Shown: piece after piece, positions 1-6,262 of the stretch
Layout: each line of letters begins with the position of its first letter
Numbering within the stretch: position 1 is the stretch's first letter
From: Hadesarchaea archaeon
Lineage (GTDB): Archaea > Hadarchaeota > Hadarchaeia > Hadarchaeales > WYZ-LMO6
DNA length: 6,262 nt
Assembly (NCBI GenBank): GCA_004347925.1
Contig: QNVD01000277.1
Span: 1-6,262 of the forward strand
Direction: 5' to 3'
The notes under the pieces: model-generated
The model's input: only the letters and a program-made list of their open reading frames with translations
What the model was told of the DNA's origin: nothing
The model's database searches: none
Program-made: the position numbers and the translations under genes

Positions 1-225
1 CCCCGGGGGCACGTGCTGGTGCCGGAGCACAGGGTCCTGTCGAGGGAGGAGGGGGAAGAGGTCCTCAGGAGGTACAGGGTCAAGCCGAACCAGCTCCCCC
101 TGCTCAAGGTGAGCGATCCCGTGGCCAGGGCCATAGGGGCCAAGGTGGGGGACATAGTGGAGGTGCGCAGGAAGAGCCGGACCGCGGGGGAGGCGGTGGC
201 CTACAGGTACGTGGTGGAGGGGTGA
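1..225 (+). CDS. rpoH: RNA polymerase subunit H (Rpb5-like), 5' end outside window
   Basis: This is the small archaeal RNA polymerase subunit homologous to the C-terminal domain of eukaryotic Rpb5. It sits at the jaw of the enzyme and contacts subunit A''. The reading frame is open from base 1, and 74 codons plus TGA are visible. It begins [10 protein letters not shown], which matches the HxLVPxH start region of the family. The conserved core follows: a LP-LLKV turn, [13 protein letters not shown], then VRRKSRTAG and YRYVV near the C-terminus. Family members are about 75-85 residues, so probably only a few N-terminal residues are missing. A GTG at 13 would be a possible start, but it would cut off the conserved His just before it, so I treat the gene as partial. 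Its stop codon lies against the rpoB start, which indicates co-translation with rpoB. No frameshift or odd residue is visible. Confidence 0.93.
   Translation, partial: PRGHVLVPEHRVLSREEGEEVLRRYRVKPNQLPLLKVSDPVARAIGAKVGDIVEVRRKSRTAGEAVAYRYVVEG
216..220 (+). promoter_or_regulatory. Shine-Dalgarno site for rpoB
   Basis: GGAGG lies inside the last codons of rpoH. It is 7 nt before TTG at 228 but only 1 nt before GTG at 222. The clear rpoA1 site has the same 7-nt gap between GGAGG and its ATG, so this site favours TTG 228 as the rpoB start. The alternative is a GTGA stop/start overlap served by re-initiating ribosomes. That this site is used is inferred from spacing alone. Confidence 0.55.
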
Positions 226-3200
226 GGTTGGTCCTGGAGGATCGCTGGGCGCTGGTGGAGGCCTTCCTGCGGGAAAGGGGCCTGGTAAGGCAGCACTTGG
301 ACTCCTACAACGACTTCATCGACTACGGCCTCCAGAGGGTGATAGACGACGTGGGGGGGATAGAGCTGGACATCGAGGGGGTCCACGTGGAGTTCGGGAA
401 GATCTCCGTGGGGGAGCCCTGGTTCAGGGAGGCGGACGGATCTTACTCCAGGGCGCCCAACGTCACCCCCAACATCGCCAGGATGCGCAACATGAGCTAC
501 CTGGCCCCCCTTTACCTGGAGATGAGCATCGTCTCCGGCGGGCAGAGGCACCCCCCCCAGAAGGTGATGATAGGGGAGATCCCCGTCATGCTCAAGTCCA
601 AGATCTGCGTGCTGCACGGGAAGAGCGAGGAGGAGCTGGTGGAGATGGGGGAGGACCCCATGGACCCCGGGGGGTACTTCATCATCAACGGCTCCGAGAG
701 GGTCATCGTCATCCAGGACGACCTGGCCACGAACTCCATCCTGGTGGAGAGGGATGAGCGCCTGGGGGTGGAGGTGGCCAAGGTCTTCTCCAGCCGGAGG
801 GGCTTCAGGGCCCTGGTGGTGGTGGAGAGGAAGAAGGACGGGCTGATAAGGGTTTCCTTCCCCGCCGTCCCCGGGCAGCTCCCCCTGGTGGTGGTGATGA
901 AGGCGCTCGGCCTGGTGAAGGACAAGGACATCGTGGAGGCCGTCTCGGACGATCCCGAGATCGTGAGGGAGCTCTTCGAGAACCTGAGGGAGGGAATAGA
1001 GGTCAAGACGGAGAAGGACGCGCTCGACGTCATAGGGAAGAGGGTGGCCATAGGGCAGGTGAAGAGCTACAGGCTCCAGAGGGCCCAGGAGGTGCTGGAC
1101 AAGTACCTCCTCCCCCACATAGGCACCTCCCCGGAGGACAGGCTGGCCAAGGCCTACTTCCTGGGGAGCATGGTGGAGAGGGTGATAGAGCTCTCGCTGG
1201 GCAGGAGGGGGGTGGACGACAAGGACCACTACGGGAACAAGCGCCTGAAGCTCAGCGGGGAGATGCTGGAGAACATCTTCAGGGTGGCCCTGGCCAACCT
1301 CATCAAGGACATCAAGTACCAGCTGGAGCGTTCCTACGCCAGGGGCAGGGAGCTCAACCTCAGGACGGCGGCGAGGGCGGACCTACTAACCGAGCACATA
1401 AGGCACACCCTGGCGACCGGCAACTGGCCGGGGGGAAGGACGGGGGTGAGCCAGCTGCTGGACAGGACCAACTACATCTCCACCCTCTCGCACCTCAGGA
1501 GGATCATCTCCCCCCTCAGCAGGAGCCAGCCCCACTTCGAGGCCAGGGACCTGCACCCCACCCACTGGGGGAAGATCTGCCCCTCCGAGACCCCCGAGGG
1601 GCCCAACTGCGGGCTGGTCAAGAACCTGGCCCTCACCGCCGAGATCTCCACGGGGGCGGACGAGGGGGAGGTGGAGAGGGGCCTCTACAGGATCGGGGTG
1701 ACCCCCATCCGGAAGGGAGGGGAGCGGAGCGGAAGGGCGGCGGTCTTCCTCAACGGGAGGGTGATAGGGACCACGACGGACGGGGAGAAGCTGGCCCAGG
1801 AGATCAGGGAGAGGAGGAGGAGGGGAGAGTTCAGCGATCAGGTGAACGTCAGGTTCAAGAAGGACACCAACGAGGTCACGGTCTGGTGCGATCCGGGGAG
1901 GGTGAGGAGGCCCCTCATCGTGGTGAAGGACGGCAAGCCCCTGGTAACCGACCAGCACCTGGAGATGCTGAAGAGCGGCAGGATGAGCTGGGGGGAGCTG
2001 GTGAGGGAGGGGGTGGTGGAGTATCTGGATGCGGACGAGGAGGAGAACACCTACGTGGCGATAAACCCCGAGGAGCTCACGCCCGAGCACACCCATCTGG
2101 AGCTGCACCCGCTGGCCATGCTGGGGGTGGGCGCCTCCCTCATCCCCTACCCCGAGCACAACCAGTCCCCCCGCAACACCTACGGGGCCAACATGGCCAA
2201 GCAGGCTCTGGGGGTTTTCTCCGTGGGGATGCACACCCGCACGGACACGCACGCCTACTTCCTCCACTATCCCCAGCGCCCGCTGGTGGGGACCCGCGTG
2301 GTGGACCTGGTGGGGCTCAGGAAGAGGCCCTGCGGCCAGAACCTGGTGGTGGCCATAGCCTGCTACGGCGGGTACAACATGGAGGATGCCCTCATAGTGA
2401 ACAGGGACTCCATAGACCGGGGTCTGGGCAGGAGCACCTCCTTCACCATCTACGAGGCCGAGGAGGGGAGGTACTCGGGGGGTCAGAGGGACAAGTTCGA
2501 GGTGCCCCCGGAGGAGGTGAGGGGCTTCTCCGACCCCACCCACTACCAGAACCTGGGGGAGGACGGGATAGTGGAGCCGGAGTGCAGGCTGGCGGCCGAT
2601 GACGTGGTGATAGGCAGGACCAGCCCGCCGAGGTTCTTCGAGGAGACGGACGAGTTCGGGGTGAGGACGGAGGCGGGGAGGAGGGAGAGCTCCGTCAGGA
2701 TAAAGGCGGGGGAGGAGGGGATAGCCGACATGGTCTACCTGGTGATGACGGCGGAGGGGTACCGGTCGGCCAGGGTGAGGGTCAGGAGCCTGCGGATACC
2801 CGAGCTGGGGGACAAGTTCGCCTCGAGGCACGGGCAGAAGGGGGTGGTGGGTATGGTGATGGATGGGGCGGACATGCCCTTCACGGAGAGCGGCATCGTG
2901 CCCGACCTCATCATCAATCCCCACGCCATTCCCTCCAGGATGTCCATAGGGCAGCTGCTGGAGATGGTGGCGGGAAAGGCGGGGGCCCTGGAGGGCAGGG
3001 AGGTGGATGGCACCGCCTTCGAGGGTGAGCCCGAGGAGGCGATAAGGAAGGCGCTTCTCAAGCACGGCTTCAGCCCGGTGGGCAAGGAGGTGATGTACAA
3101 CGGGATGACGGGGGAGATGATCCCGGCGGAGATCTTCATAGGGGTTTGCTACTACCAGAGGCTGCACCACATGGCCGTCGACAAGGTGCACGTGAGGTCC

Positions 3201-3545
3201 AGGGGACCCGTCCAGGTTCTCACCCACCAGCCCACGGAGGGCAGGGCCAGGGAGGGAGGGCTGAGGTTCGGGGAGATGGAGAGGGACTGCCTCATAGGCT
3301 ACGGGGCGGCCAGGCTCCTGAGGGACAGGCTGCTGGAGAGCTCCGACAAGTTCGATGCCCTGATCTGCGGTAAGTGCGGCCACTTCTCCGTTTATGACAG
3401 GAAGAGGAACAGGATCTACTGCCCCTTCTGCGAGGAGGAGTCGGAGATCTACAGCGTGGAGATGCCCTACGCCTTCAAGCTGCTGCTGGACGAGCTCAGG
3501 TCCCTCTGCCTGGACACCCGCATAAAGCTGCGGGAGAAGGCCTGA
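222..3545 (+). CDS. rpoB: DNA-directed RNA polymerase subunit B (Rpb2-like), undivided
   Basis: This is the second-largest catalytic subunit; with A' and A'' it forms the active centre and the DNA-RNA cleft. From GTG 222 it has 1107 residues, close to undivided archaeal B subunits (about 1115-1130). The N-terminal protrusion and lobe include [10 protein letters not shown] (24-33), [10 protein letters not shown] and [16 protein letters not shown] (332-341) and [19 protein letters not shown] (from about 399) lead into the fork, followed by ETPEGPN (456-462). The hybrid-binding part has YNMED (718-722, acidic E721 and D722) and [12 protein letters not shown] (863-874). K865 and K873 match yeast Rpb2 K979 and K987 at the active site. 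The C-terminal clamp carries a zinc ribbon, C1049-x2-C1052-x14-C1067-x2-C1070. Methanogens and haloarchaea divide this gene near residue 500; here the frame runs straight through. No intein is present. The start is uncertain: GTG 222 overlaps the rpoH stop, whereas TTG 228 has better Shine-Dalgarno spacing. They differ by two residues, both before the first conserved motif. Confidence 0.98.
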   Translation: MRLVLEDRWALVEAFLRERGLVRQHLDSYNDFIDYGLQRVIDDVGGIELDIEGVHVEFGKISVGEPWFREADGSYSRAPNVTPNIARMRNMSYLAPLYLEMSIVSGGQRHPPQKVMIGEIPVMLKSKICVLHGKSEEELVEMGEDPMDPGGYFIINGSERVIVIQDDLATNSILVERDERLGVEVAKVFSSRRGFRALVVVERKKDGLIRVSFPAVPGQLPLVVVMKALGLVKDKDIVEAVSDDPEIVRELFENLREGIEVKTEKDALDVIGKRVAIGQVKSYRLQRAQEVLDKYLLPHIGTSPEDRLAKAYFLGSMVERVIELSLGRRGVDDKDHYGNKRLKLSGEMLENIFRVALANLIKDIKYQLERSYARGRELNLRTAARADLLTEHIRHTLATGNWPGGRTGVSQLLDRTNYISTLSHLRRIISPLSRSQPHFEARDLHPTHWGKICPSETPEGPNCGLVKNLALTAEISTGADEGEVERGLYRIGVTPIRKGGERSGRAAVFLNGRVIGTTTDGEKLAQEIRERRRRGEFSDQVNVRFKKDTNEVTVWCDPGRVRRPLIVVKDGKPLVTDQHLEMLKSGRMSWGELVREGVVEYLDADEEENTYVAINPEELTPEHTHLELHPLAMLGVGASLIPYPEHNQSPRNTYGANMAKQALGVFSVGMHTRTDTHAYFLHYPQRPLVGTRVVDLVGLRKRPCGQNLVVAIACYGGYNMEDALIVNRDSIDRGLGRSTSFTIYEAEEGRYSGGQRDKFEVPPEEVRGFSDPTHYQNLGEDGIVEPECRLAADDVVIGRTSPPRFFEETDEFGVRTEAGRRESSVRIKAGEEGIADMVYLVMTAEGYRSARVRVRSLRIPELGDKFASRHGQKGVVGMVMDGADMPFTESGIVPDLIINPHAIPSRMSIGQLLEMVAGKAGALEGREVDGTAFEGEPEEAIRKALLKHGFSPVGKEVMYNGMTGEMIPAEIFIGVCYYQRLHHMAVDKVHVRSRGPVQVLTHQPTEGRAREGGLRFGEMERDCLIGYGAARLLRDRLLESSDKFDALICGKCGHFSVYDRKRNRIYCPFCEEESEIYSVEMPYAFKLLLDELRSLCLDTRIKLREKA

Positions 3546-3553
3546 GGAGGTGA
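3546..3553 (+). promoter_or_regulatory. Strong Shine-Dalgarno site for rpoA1
   Basis: GGAGGTGA is an eight-base perfect match to the archaeal 16S rRNA tail (anti-SD UCACCUCC). It starts directly after the rpoB stop (TGA 3543-3545) and ends 4 nt before ATG 3558. It fixes the rpoA1 start and should allow independent initiation as well as coupling to rpoB. The whole 12-nt rpoB-rpoA1 gap consists of this site and a short purine spacer, leaving no room for a promoter. Confidence 0.9.
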
Positions 3554-3557
3554 GGGG

Positions 3558-6167
3558 ATGAGACCCCAGAGGGTGATAGAAAGCATCCGCTTCTCCCTCC
3601 TTTCCCCCGACGAGATGCGCAAGATGTCGGTGACCAGGGTGGTCACCGCCGACACCTACGACGAGGACGGCATGCCCATCGAGAGGGGGCTCATGGACAG
3701 GAGGCTGGGGGTGGTGGAGCCGGGCCTCACCTGCAGGACCTGCGGAGGGGGGCCCAAGGAGTGCCCCGGGCACTTCGGGCACATAGAGCTGGCCCGGCCC
3801 GTCATCCACGTGAACTACGTGGAGACCATCCTGGACCTCCTCCAGTCCACCTGCAGGAAGTGCGGCAGGATCCTCCTGGAGGATAAGGACAGGGCGGAGT
3901 GGCTGGAGAAGATGGAGGGGAGGGAGGACTGGTGGGAGCTCTCCCGGGAGGTCCTCCAGAGGGCCAAGCAGAAGAAGTGCCCCCACTGCGGGGAGGAGCA
4001 GCAGGAGATAAAGTTCGAGAAGCCCTTCACCTTCCTGGAGGGCAAGAGGAGGCTCACCCCCCTCGACATAAGGATCTGGCTGGAGAGGATAAGGAACGAG
4101 GACCTGAAGCTCCTGGGGATAGACCCCTCCATAAGGCCGGAGTGGATGGTCCTCCAGGTGCTCCTCGTTCCCCCCGTCACCGTGAGGCCCAGCATCACGC
4201 TGGAGACGGGGGTGAGGTCGGAGGACGACCTGACGCACAAGCTGGTGGACATCATAAGGATCAACCAGAGGCTGGCGGAGAACATGGAGGCCGGGGCCCC
4301 CCACCTCATCGTGGAGGACCTCTGGGAGCTGCTCCAGTACCACGTGGCCACCTACTTCTCCAACGAGATCTCCGGGGTTCCCCCCGCCAGGCACAGGTCG
4401 GGCAGGGTCCTGCGCACGCTGGGGCAGAGGCTGAAGGGTAAGGAGGGGAGGTTCAGGGGCAACCTCTCCGGGAAGAGGGTGGACTTCTCCGCCAGGGCGG
4501 TGATCTCCCCGGACCCCTGTCTGAAGTTCTACGAGGTGGGGGTGCCCGAGCACGTGGCCAGGGTCCTGACGGTCAGGACCAGGGTCACCTCCTTCAACCT
4601 GGACGAGATGAGGGAGCTGGTCAGGAGGGGTCCCTACCAGTACCCCGGGGCCCAGTGGGTCATAAGCCCGGACGGCAGGAGGTACGACCTGAGGTACGCG
4701 GACAGGGAGGAGCTGGCCCAGAAGCTGGAGCCCGGGTACGTGGTGGAGAGGAACCTCAGGGACGGGGACATCGTGCTCTTCAACCGTCAGCCCTCCCTCC
4801 ACAGGATGTCCATCATGGCCCACCGGGTGAGGGTCATGCCCGGGCTCACCTTCAGGCTCAACCTCTGCGTCTGCCCCCTCTACAACGCCGACTTCGACGG
4901 GGACGAGATGAACCTGCACGTGCCCCAGAGCGAGGAGGCCCAGGTGGAGGCCATGATCCTGATGGCCGTGCAGAACCAGATCCTCTCCCCCAGGTTCGGG
5001 GGGCCCATCATAGGGGGAATCCAGGACCACATCACGGGGGCCTACCTGCTCACCAGGAAGGACACCCTCCTGGACAGGGAGAAGGCCTGCCAGCTCCTGA
5101 TGCAGGCCGGGGTGGAGCCCGTCCTCCCGCCTCCCGCGGTGGTGAGGGAGGGCAGGGAGTACTGGACCGGGAAGCAGATCTTCAGCGTCCTCCTCCCCAA
5201 GGACCTGAACCTGACCTACAGGGCCAAGATATGCGAGGGCTGCTCCAAGTGCCGGGAGGAGGAGTGCGAGAAGGAGGCCTACGTGGTGATCAGGAACGGG
5301 GAGCTGAAGAAGGGGGTGATCGACGCCCACGCCTACAAGGCCCTGGACAAGTGCGAGCTCTGGGACAGGATCGTGAAGGAGTACGGGGTGGAGAGGGCCA
5401 CGGAGTTCCTGGATCAGGTGACCAGGCTCTCCATAGCCGCCGCCACCATGCTGGGCTTCACCACCAGCATAGACGACGAGGACATACCCGAGAACGCCAA
5501 GGAGAGGATAGAGGAGAAGCTGGAGGAGGCCAAGAAGAGGGTGGCGGAGCAGATAGAGATCTACGAGAGGGAGGAGATGGAGCCCCTGCCCGGGCGCTCC
5601 CTGAGGGAAACCCTGGAGATGAAGATCATGGAGATCCTGGCCGAGGTGAGGGACAAGGCCGGGGAGGAGGCGGAGAGGTACCTGACCCTCTCCAACCCGG
5701 CGGTCATCATGGCCAGGACGGGGGCCAGGGGCAGCATGCTGAACCTGACCCAGATGGCCGCCTGCGTGGGACAGCAGTCGGTGAGGGGGGAGAGGCTGAA
5801 CCGGGGGTACACGGGAAGGGTGCTGATCCACTTCAAGCCCGGGGACCTGGGGGCCGAGGCCAGGGGGTTCGTGAGCTCCAGCTACAAGAGCGGCCTCAGG
5901 CCCATCGAGTTCTTCTTCCACGCCACGGGAGGCAGGGAGGGGCTGGTGGACACGGCCGTGAGGACGGCCCAGAGCGGCTACATGCAGCGCAGGCTGATAA
6001 ACGCCCTCCAGGACCTCCACGTGGAGTACGACGGGACGGTTAGGGATGCCGTGGGGGGGATCGTCCAGTTCCTGTACGGGGAGGACGGGGCCGACCCCAT
6101 GAGGACGGACAACGGCAAGGCCGTGAGGGTGGAGAGACTGGTGGAGAGGGTGCTGGGGGCGGACTGA
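3558..6167 (+). CDS. rpoA1: DNA-directed RNA polymerase subunit A' (N-terminal part of Rpb1-like subunit)
   Basis: This is the N-terminal two thirds of the largest catalytic subunit, which carries the catalytic metal site. The 869 residues are normal for archaeal A' (about 870-910). The clamp head has zinc site 1 (C59-x2-C62-x6-C69-x2-H72) and zinc site 2 (C99-x2-C102-x38-C141-x2-C144). The rudder/clamp-core segment KGKEGRFRGNLSGKRVDFS spans 293-311. NRQPSLHRMS (409-418) precedes the active site NADFDGDEMN (443-452), whose aspartates D445, D447 and D449 hold the catalytic Mg2+. A cysteine cluster, C559-x2-C562-x2-C565-x4-C570, follows in the pore region. Charged helices at about 645-705 are probably the funnel. 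The bridge helix is about 782-818 (FFFHATGGREG, DTAVRTAQSGYMQRRL). The protein ends after FLYGEDGADP and a short tail, the usual archaeal A'/A'' boundary. The trigger loop belongs to A''. ATG 3558 is supported by its Shine-Dalgarno site. No intein or frameshift is seen. Confidence 0.98.
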   Translation: MRPQRVIESIRFSLLSPDEMRKMSVTRVVTADTYDEDGMPIERGLMDRRLGVVEPGLTCRTCGGGPKECPGHFGHIELARPVIHVNYVETILDLLQSTCRKCGRILLEDKDRAEWLEKMEGREDWWELSREVLQRAKQKKCPHCGEEQQEIKFEKPFTFLEGKRRLTPLDIRIWLERIRNEDLKLLGIDPSIRPEWMVLQVLLVPPVTVRPSITLETGVRSEDDLTHKLVDIIRINQRLAENMEAGAPHLIVEDLWELLQYHVATYFSNEISGVPPARHRSGRVLRTLGQRLKGKEGRFRGNLSGKRVDFSARAVISPDPCLKFYEVGVPEHVARVLTVRTRVTSFNLDEMRELVRRGPYQYPGAQWVISPDGRRYDLRYADREELAQKLEPGYVVERNLRDGDIVLFNRQPSLHRMSIMAHRVRVMPGLTFRLNLCVCPLYNADFDGDEMNLHVPQSEEAQVEAMILMAVQNQILSPRFGGPIIGGIQDHITGAYLLTRKDTLLDREKACQLLMQAGVEPVLPPPAVVREGREYWTGKQIFSVLLPKDLNLTYRAKICEGCSKCREEECEKEAYVVIRNGELKKGVIDAHAYKALDKCELWDRIVKEYGVERATEFLDQVTRLSIAAATMLGFTTSIDDEDIPENAKERIEEKLEEAKKRVAEQIEIYEREEMEPLPGRSLRETLEMKIMEILAEVRDKAGEEAERYLTLSNPAVIMARTGARGSMLNLTQMAACVGQQSVRGERLNRGYTGRVLIHFKPGDLGAEARGFVSSSYKSGLRPIEFFFHATGGREGLVDTAVRTAQSGYMQRRLINALQDLHVEYDGTVRDAVGGIVQFLYGEDGADPMRTDNGKAVRVERLVERVLGAD
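6158..6162 (+). promoter_or_regulatory. Weak Shine-Dalgarno-like site for rpoA2
   Basis: GGCGG, one mismatch from GGAGG, lies inside the last codons of rpoA1, 6 nt before the rpoA2 ATG. It is much weaker than the rpoA1 site. Because rpoA2 begins 1 nt after the rpoA1 stop, its translation probably depends mostly on ribosomes finishing rpoA1. In a purine-rich, G-rich sequence this match could be chance. Confidence 0.3.
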
Positions 6168-6168
6168 G

Positions 6169-6262
6169 ATGGCGGGGGTTTCACCGGAGACCATAAGGGA
6201 GGAGGTGCGGAAGCTCAGGGGGGTGGTGCCCGATTCCGTGGTGGAGGAGCTGGAGGAGGCCC
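6169..6262 (+). CDS. rpoA2: DNA-directed RNA polymerase subunit A'' (C-terminal part of Rpb1-like subunit), 3' end outside window
   Basis: This is the start of the gene for the C-terminal part of the largest subunit, which in the family carries the trigger loop and jaw and completes the active centre with A'. Only 31 codons are visible, beginning MAGVSPETIREEV and continuing with VVPDSVVEELEEA. The pattern of a helical leader, then a proline and an acidic helix, resembles archaeal A'' N-termini (for example LPDGLIEEI in methanogens). No catalytic motif is inside the window, so identity rests mainly on position: it follows rpoA1 immediately, with one base between the stop (6165-6167) and this ATG, as is usual in archaea. 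ATG 6169 is the only ATG in this frame. The in-frame GTG at 6205 and those from 6223 on would remove part of the leader and lack well-spaced ribosome sites. The gene lies in a different frame from rpoA1, so the split is genuine. Confidence 0.88.
   Translation, partial: MAGVSPETIREEVRKLRGVVPDSVVEELEEA

Noticed and set aside
1731..1766. Possible relic or new split of rpoB near residue 500-515, with an SD-like GGGAGGGTGATA.
   Set aside because: The frame continues without a stop, and no in-frame start follows the SD-like sequence at a usable distance.
4884..4913. Possible intein insertion at the conserved RpoA1 active site or at the RpoB catalytic motifs.
   Set aside because: The motifs NADFDGDEMN in RpoA1 and YNMED and [12 protein letters not shown] in RpoB are uninterrupted, and both proteins have normal family length.
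4655..6043. A 462-codon open frame on the + strand in a second frame inside rpoA1, and a similar one at 1886-2602 inside rpoB.
   Set aside because: Both give Gly/Arg/Pro/Gln/His-rich translations typical of frame-shifted GC-rich coding sequence, have no family resemblance, and lie within conserved catalytic genes.
6162..6171. A +1 frameshift at the rpoA1 stop (skipping the T of TGA) would fuse A' and A'' into one continuous protein.
   Set aside because: The geometry works, but no slippery codon or stimulatory element is visible, and separate A' and A'' chains are normal in archaea, so the one-base spacing is better read as coupling.
1386..6194. A stop-free frame of about 1600 codons on the - strand across most of rpoB and all of rpoA1.
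   Set aside because: Its translation is a low-complexity Leu/Pro/Gly/His-rich sequence with no recognisable domain. It arises because GC-rich codons on the + strand rarely give TTA, CTA or TCA in that frame. The + strand proteins are unmistakable conserved RNA polymerase subunits.
1..6262. Search for promoters, terminators, tRNA or other RNA genes, inverted repeats, mobile elements and CRISPR arrays.
   Set aside because: Coding sequence fills all but a few bases. No AT-rich TATA-like or poly-T stretch, tandem or direct repeat array, or tRNA-like pattern was seen by eye; the operon promoter must lie left of the window.

Overview
This window is a core RNA polymerase operon from an archaeon, all on the + strand and almost gap-free. 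The order is the end of rpoH (Rpb5-like subunit), a complete undivided rpoB (Rpb2-like subunit B), a complete rpoA1 (N-terminal part of the Rpb1-like largest subunit, A') and the first 31 codons of rpoA2 (A''). The order H-B-A1-A2, the separate A1 and A2 genes, the Rpb5-like subunit and the archaeal/eukaryal form of all catalytic motifs rule out bacteria.

The DNA is GC-rich (hand counts of three lines give about 62-67%). The coding strand is strongly purine-rich. Arginine is written mostly AGG and isoleucine often ATA, a pattern common in thermophilic archaea. Several stretches, such as [18 protein letters not shown] and MLKSKIC in RpoB and YVVIRNGELKKGVID in RpoA1, look euryarchaeal to me rather than crenarchaeal. 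The rpoB gene is nevertheless not split as it is in methanogens and haloarchaea. High GC, undivided B and split A would fit an uncultured thermophilic euryarchaeal-side lineage; Hadarchaeota or Hydrothermarchaeota are guesses only, and the sequence alone does not settle this.

Layout: 1-225 is rpoH, open at the left edge. Positions 222-3545 hold rpoB, which overlaps the rpoH stop by 4 nt if the GTG start is used, or begins 2 nt after it if TTG at 228 is used. A 12-nt gap with a perfect Shine-Dalgarno site leads to rpoA1 (3558-6167). rpoA2 starts 1 nt after the rpoA1 stop and runs off the right edge. There is no intergenic stretch long enough for a promoter, and I see no terminator, RNA gene, mobile element, intein or CRISPR array. 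The genes are presumably co-transcribed from a promoter left of the window and translationally coupled, and their products assemble into one enzyme. RpoB and RpoA1 supply the substrate lysines and the metal-binding aspartates, RpoA2 completes the largest subunit including the trigger loop, and RpoH binds near the jaw.

I found no new system. The points worth a second look are a CxxCxxCx4C cysteine cluster in RpoA1, the ambiguous rpoB start, the lineage signal from the split/unsplit pattern, internal anti-SD matches in rpoB, and the purine and codon bias.
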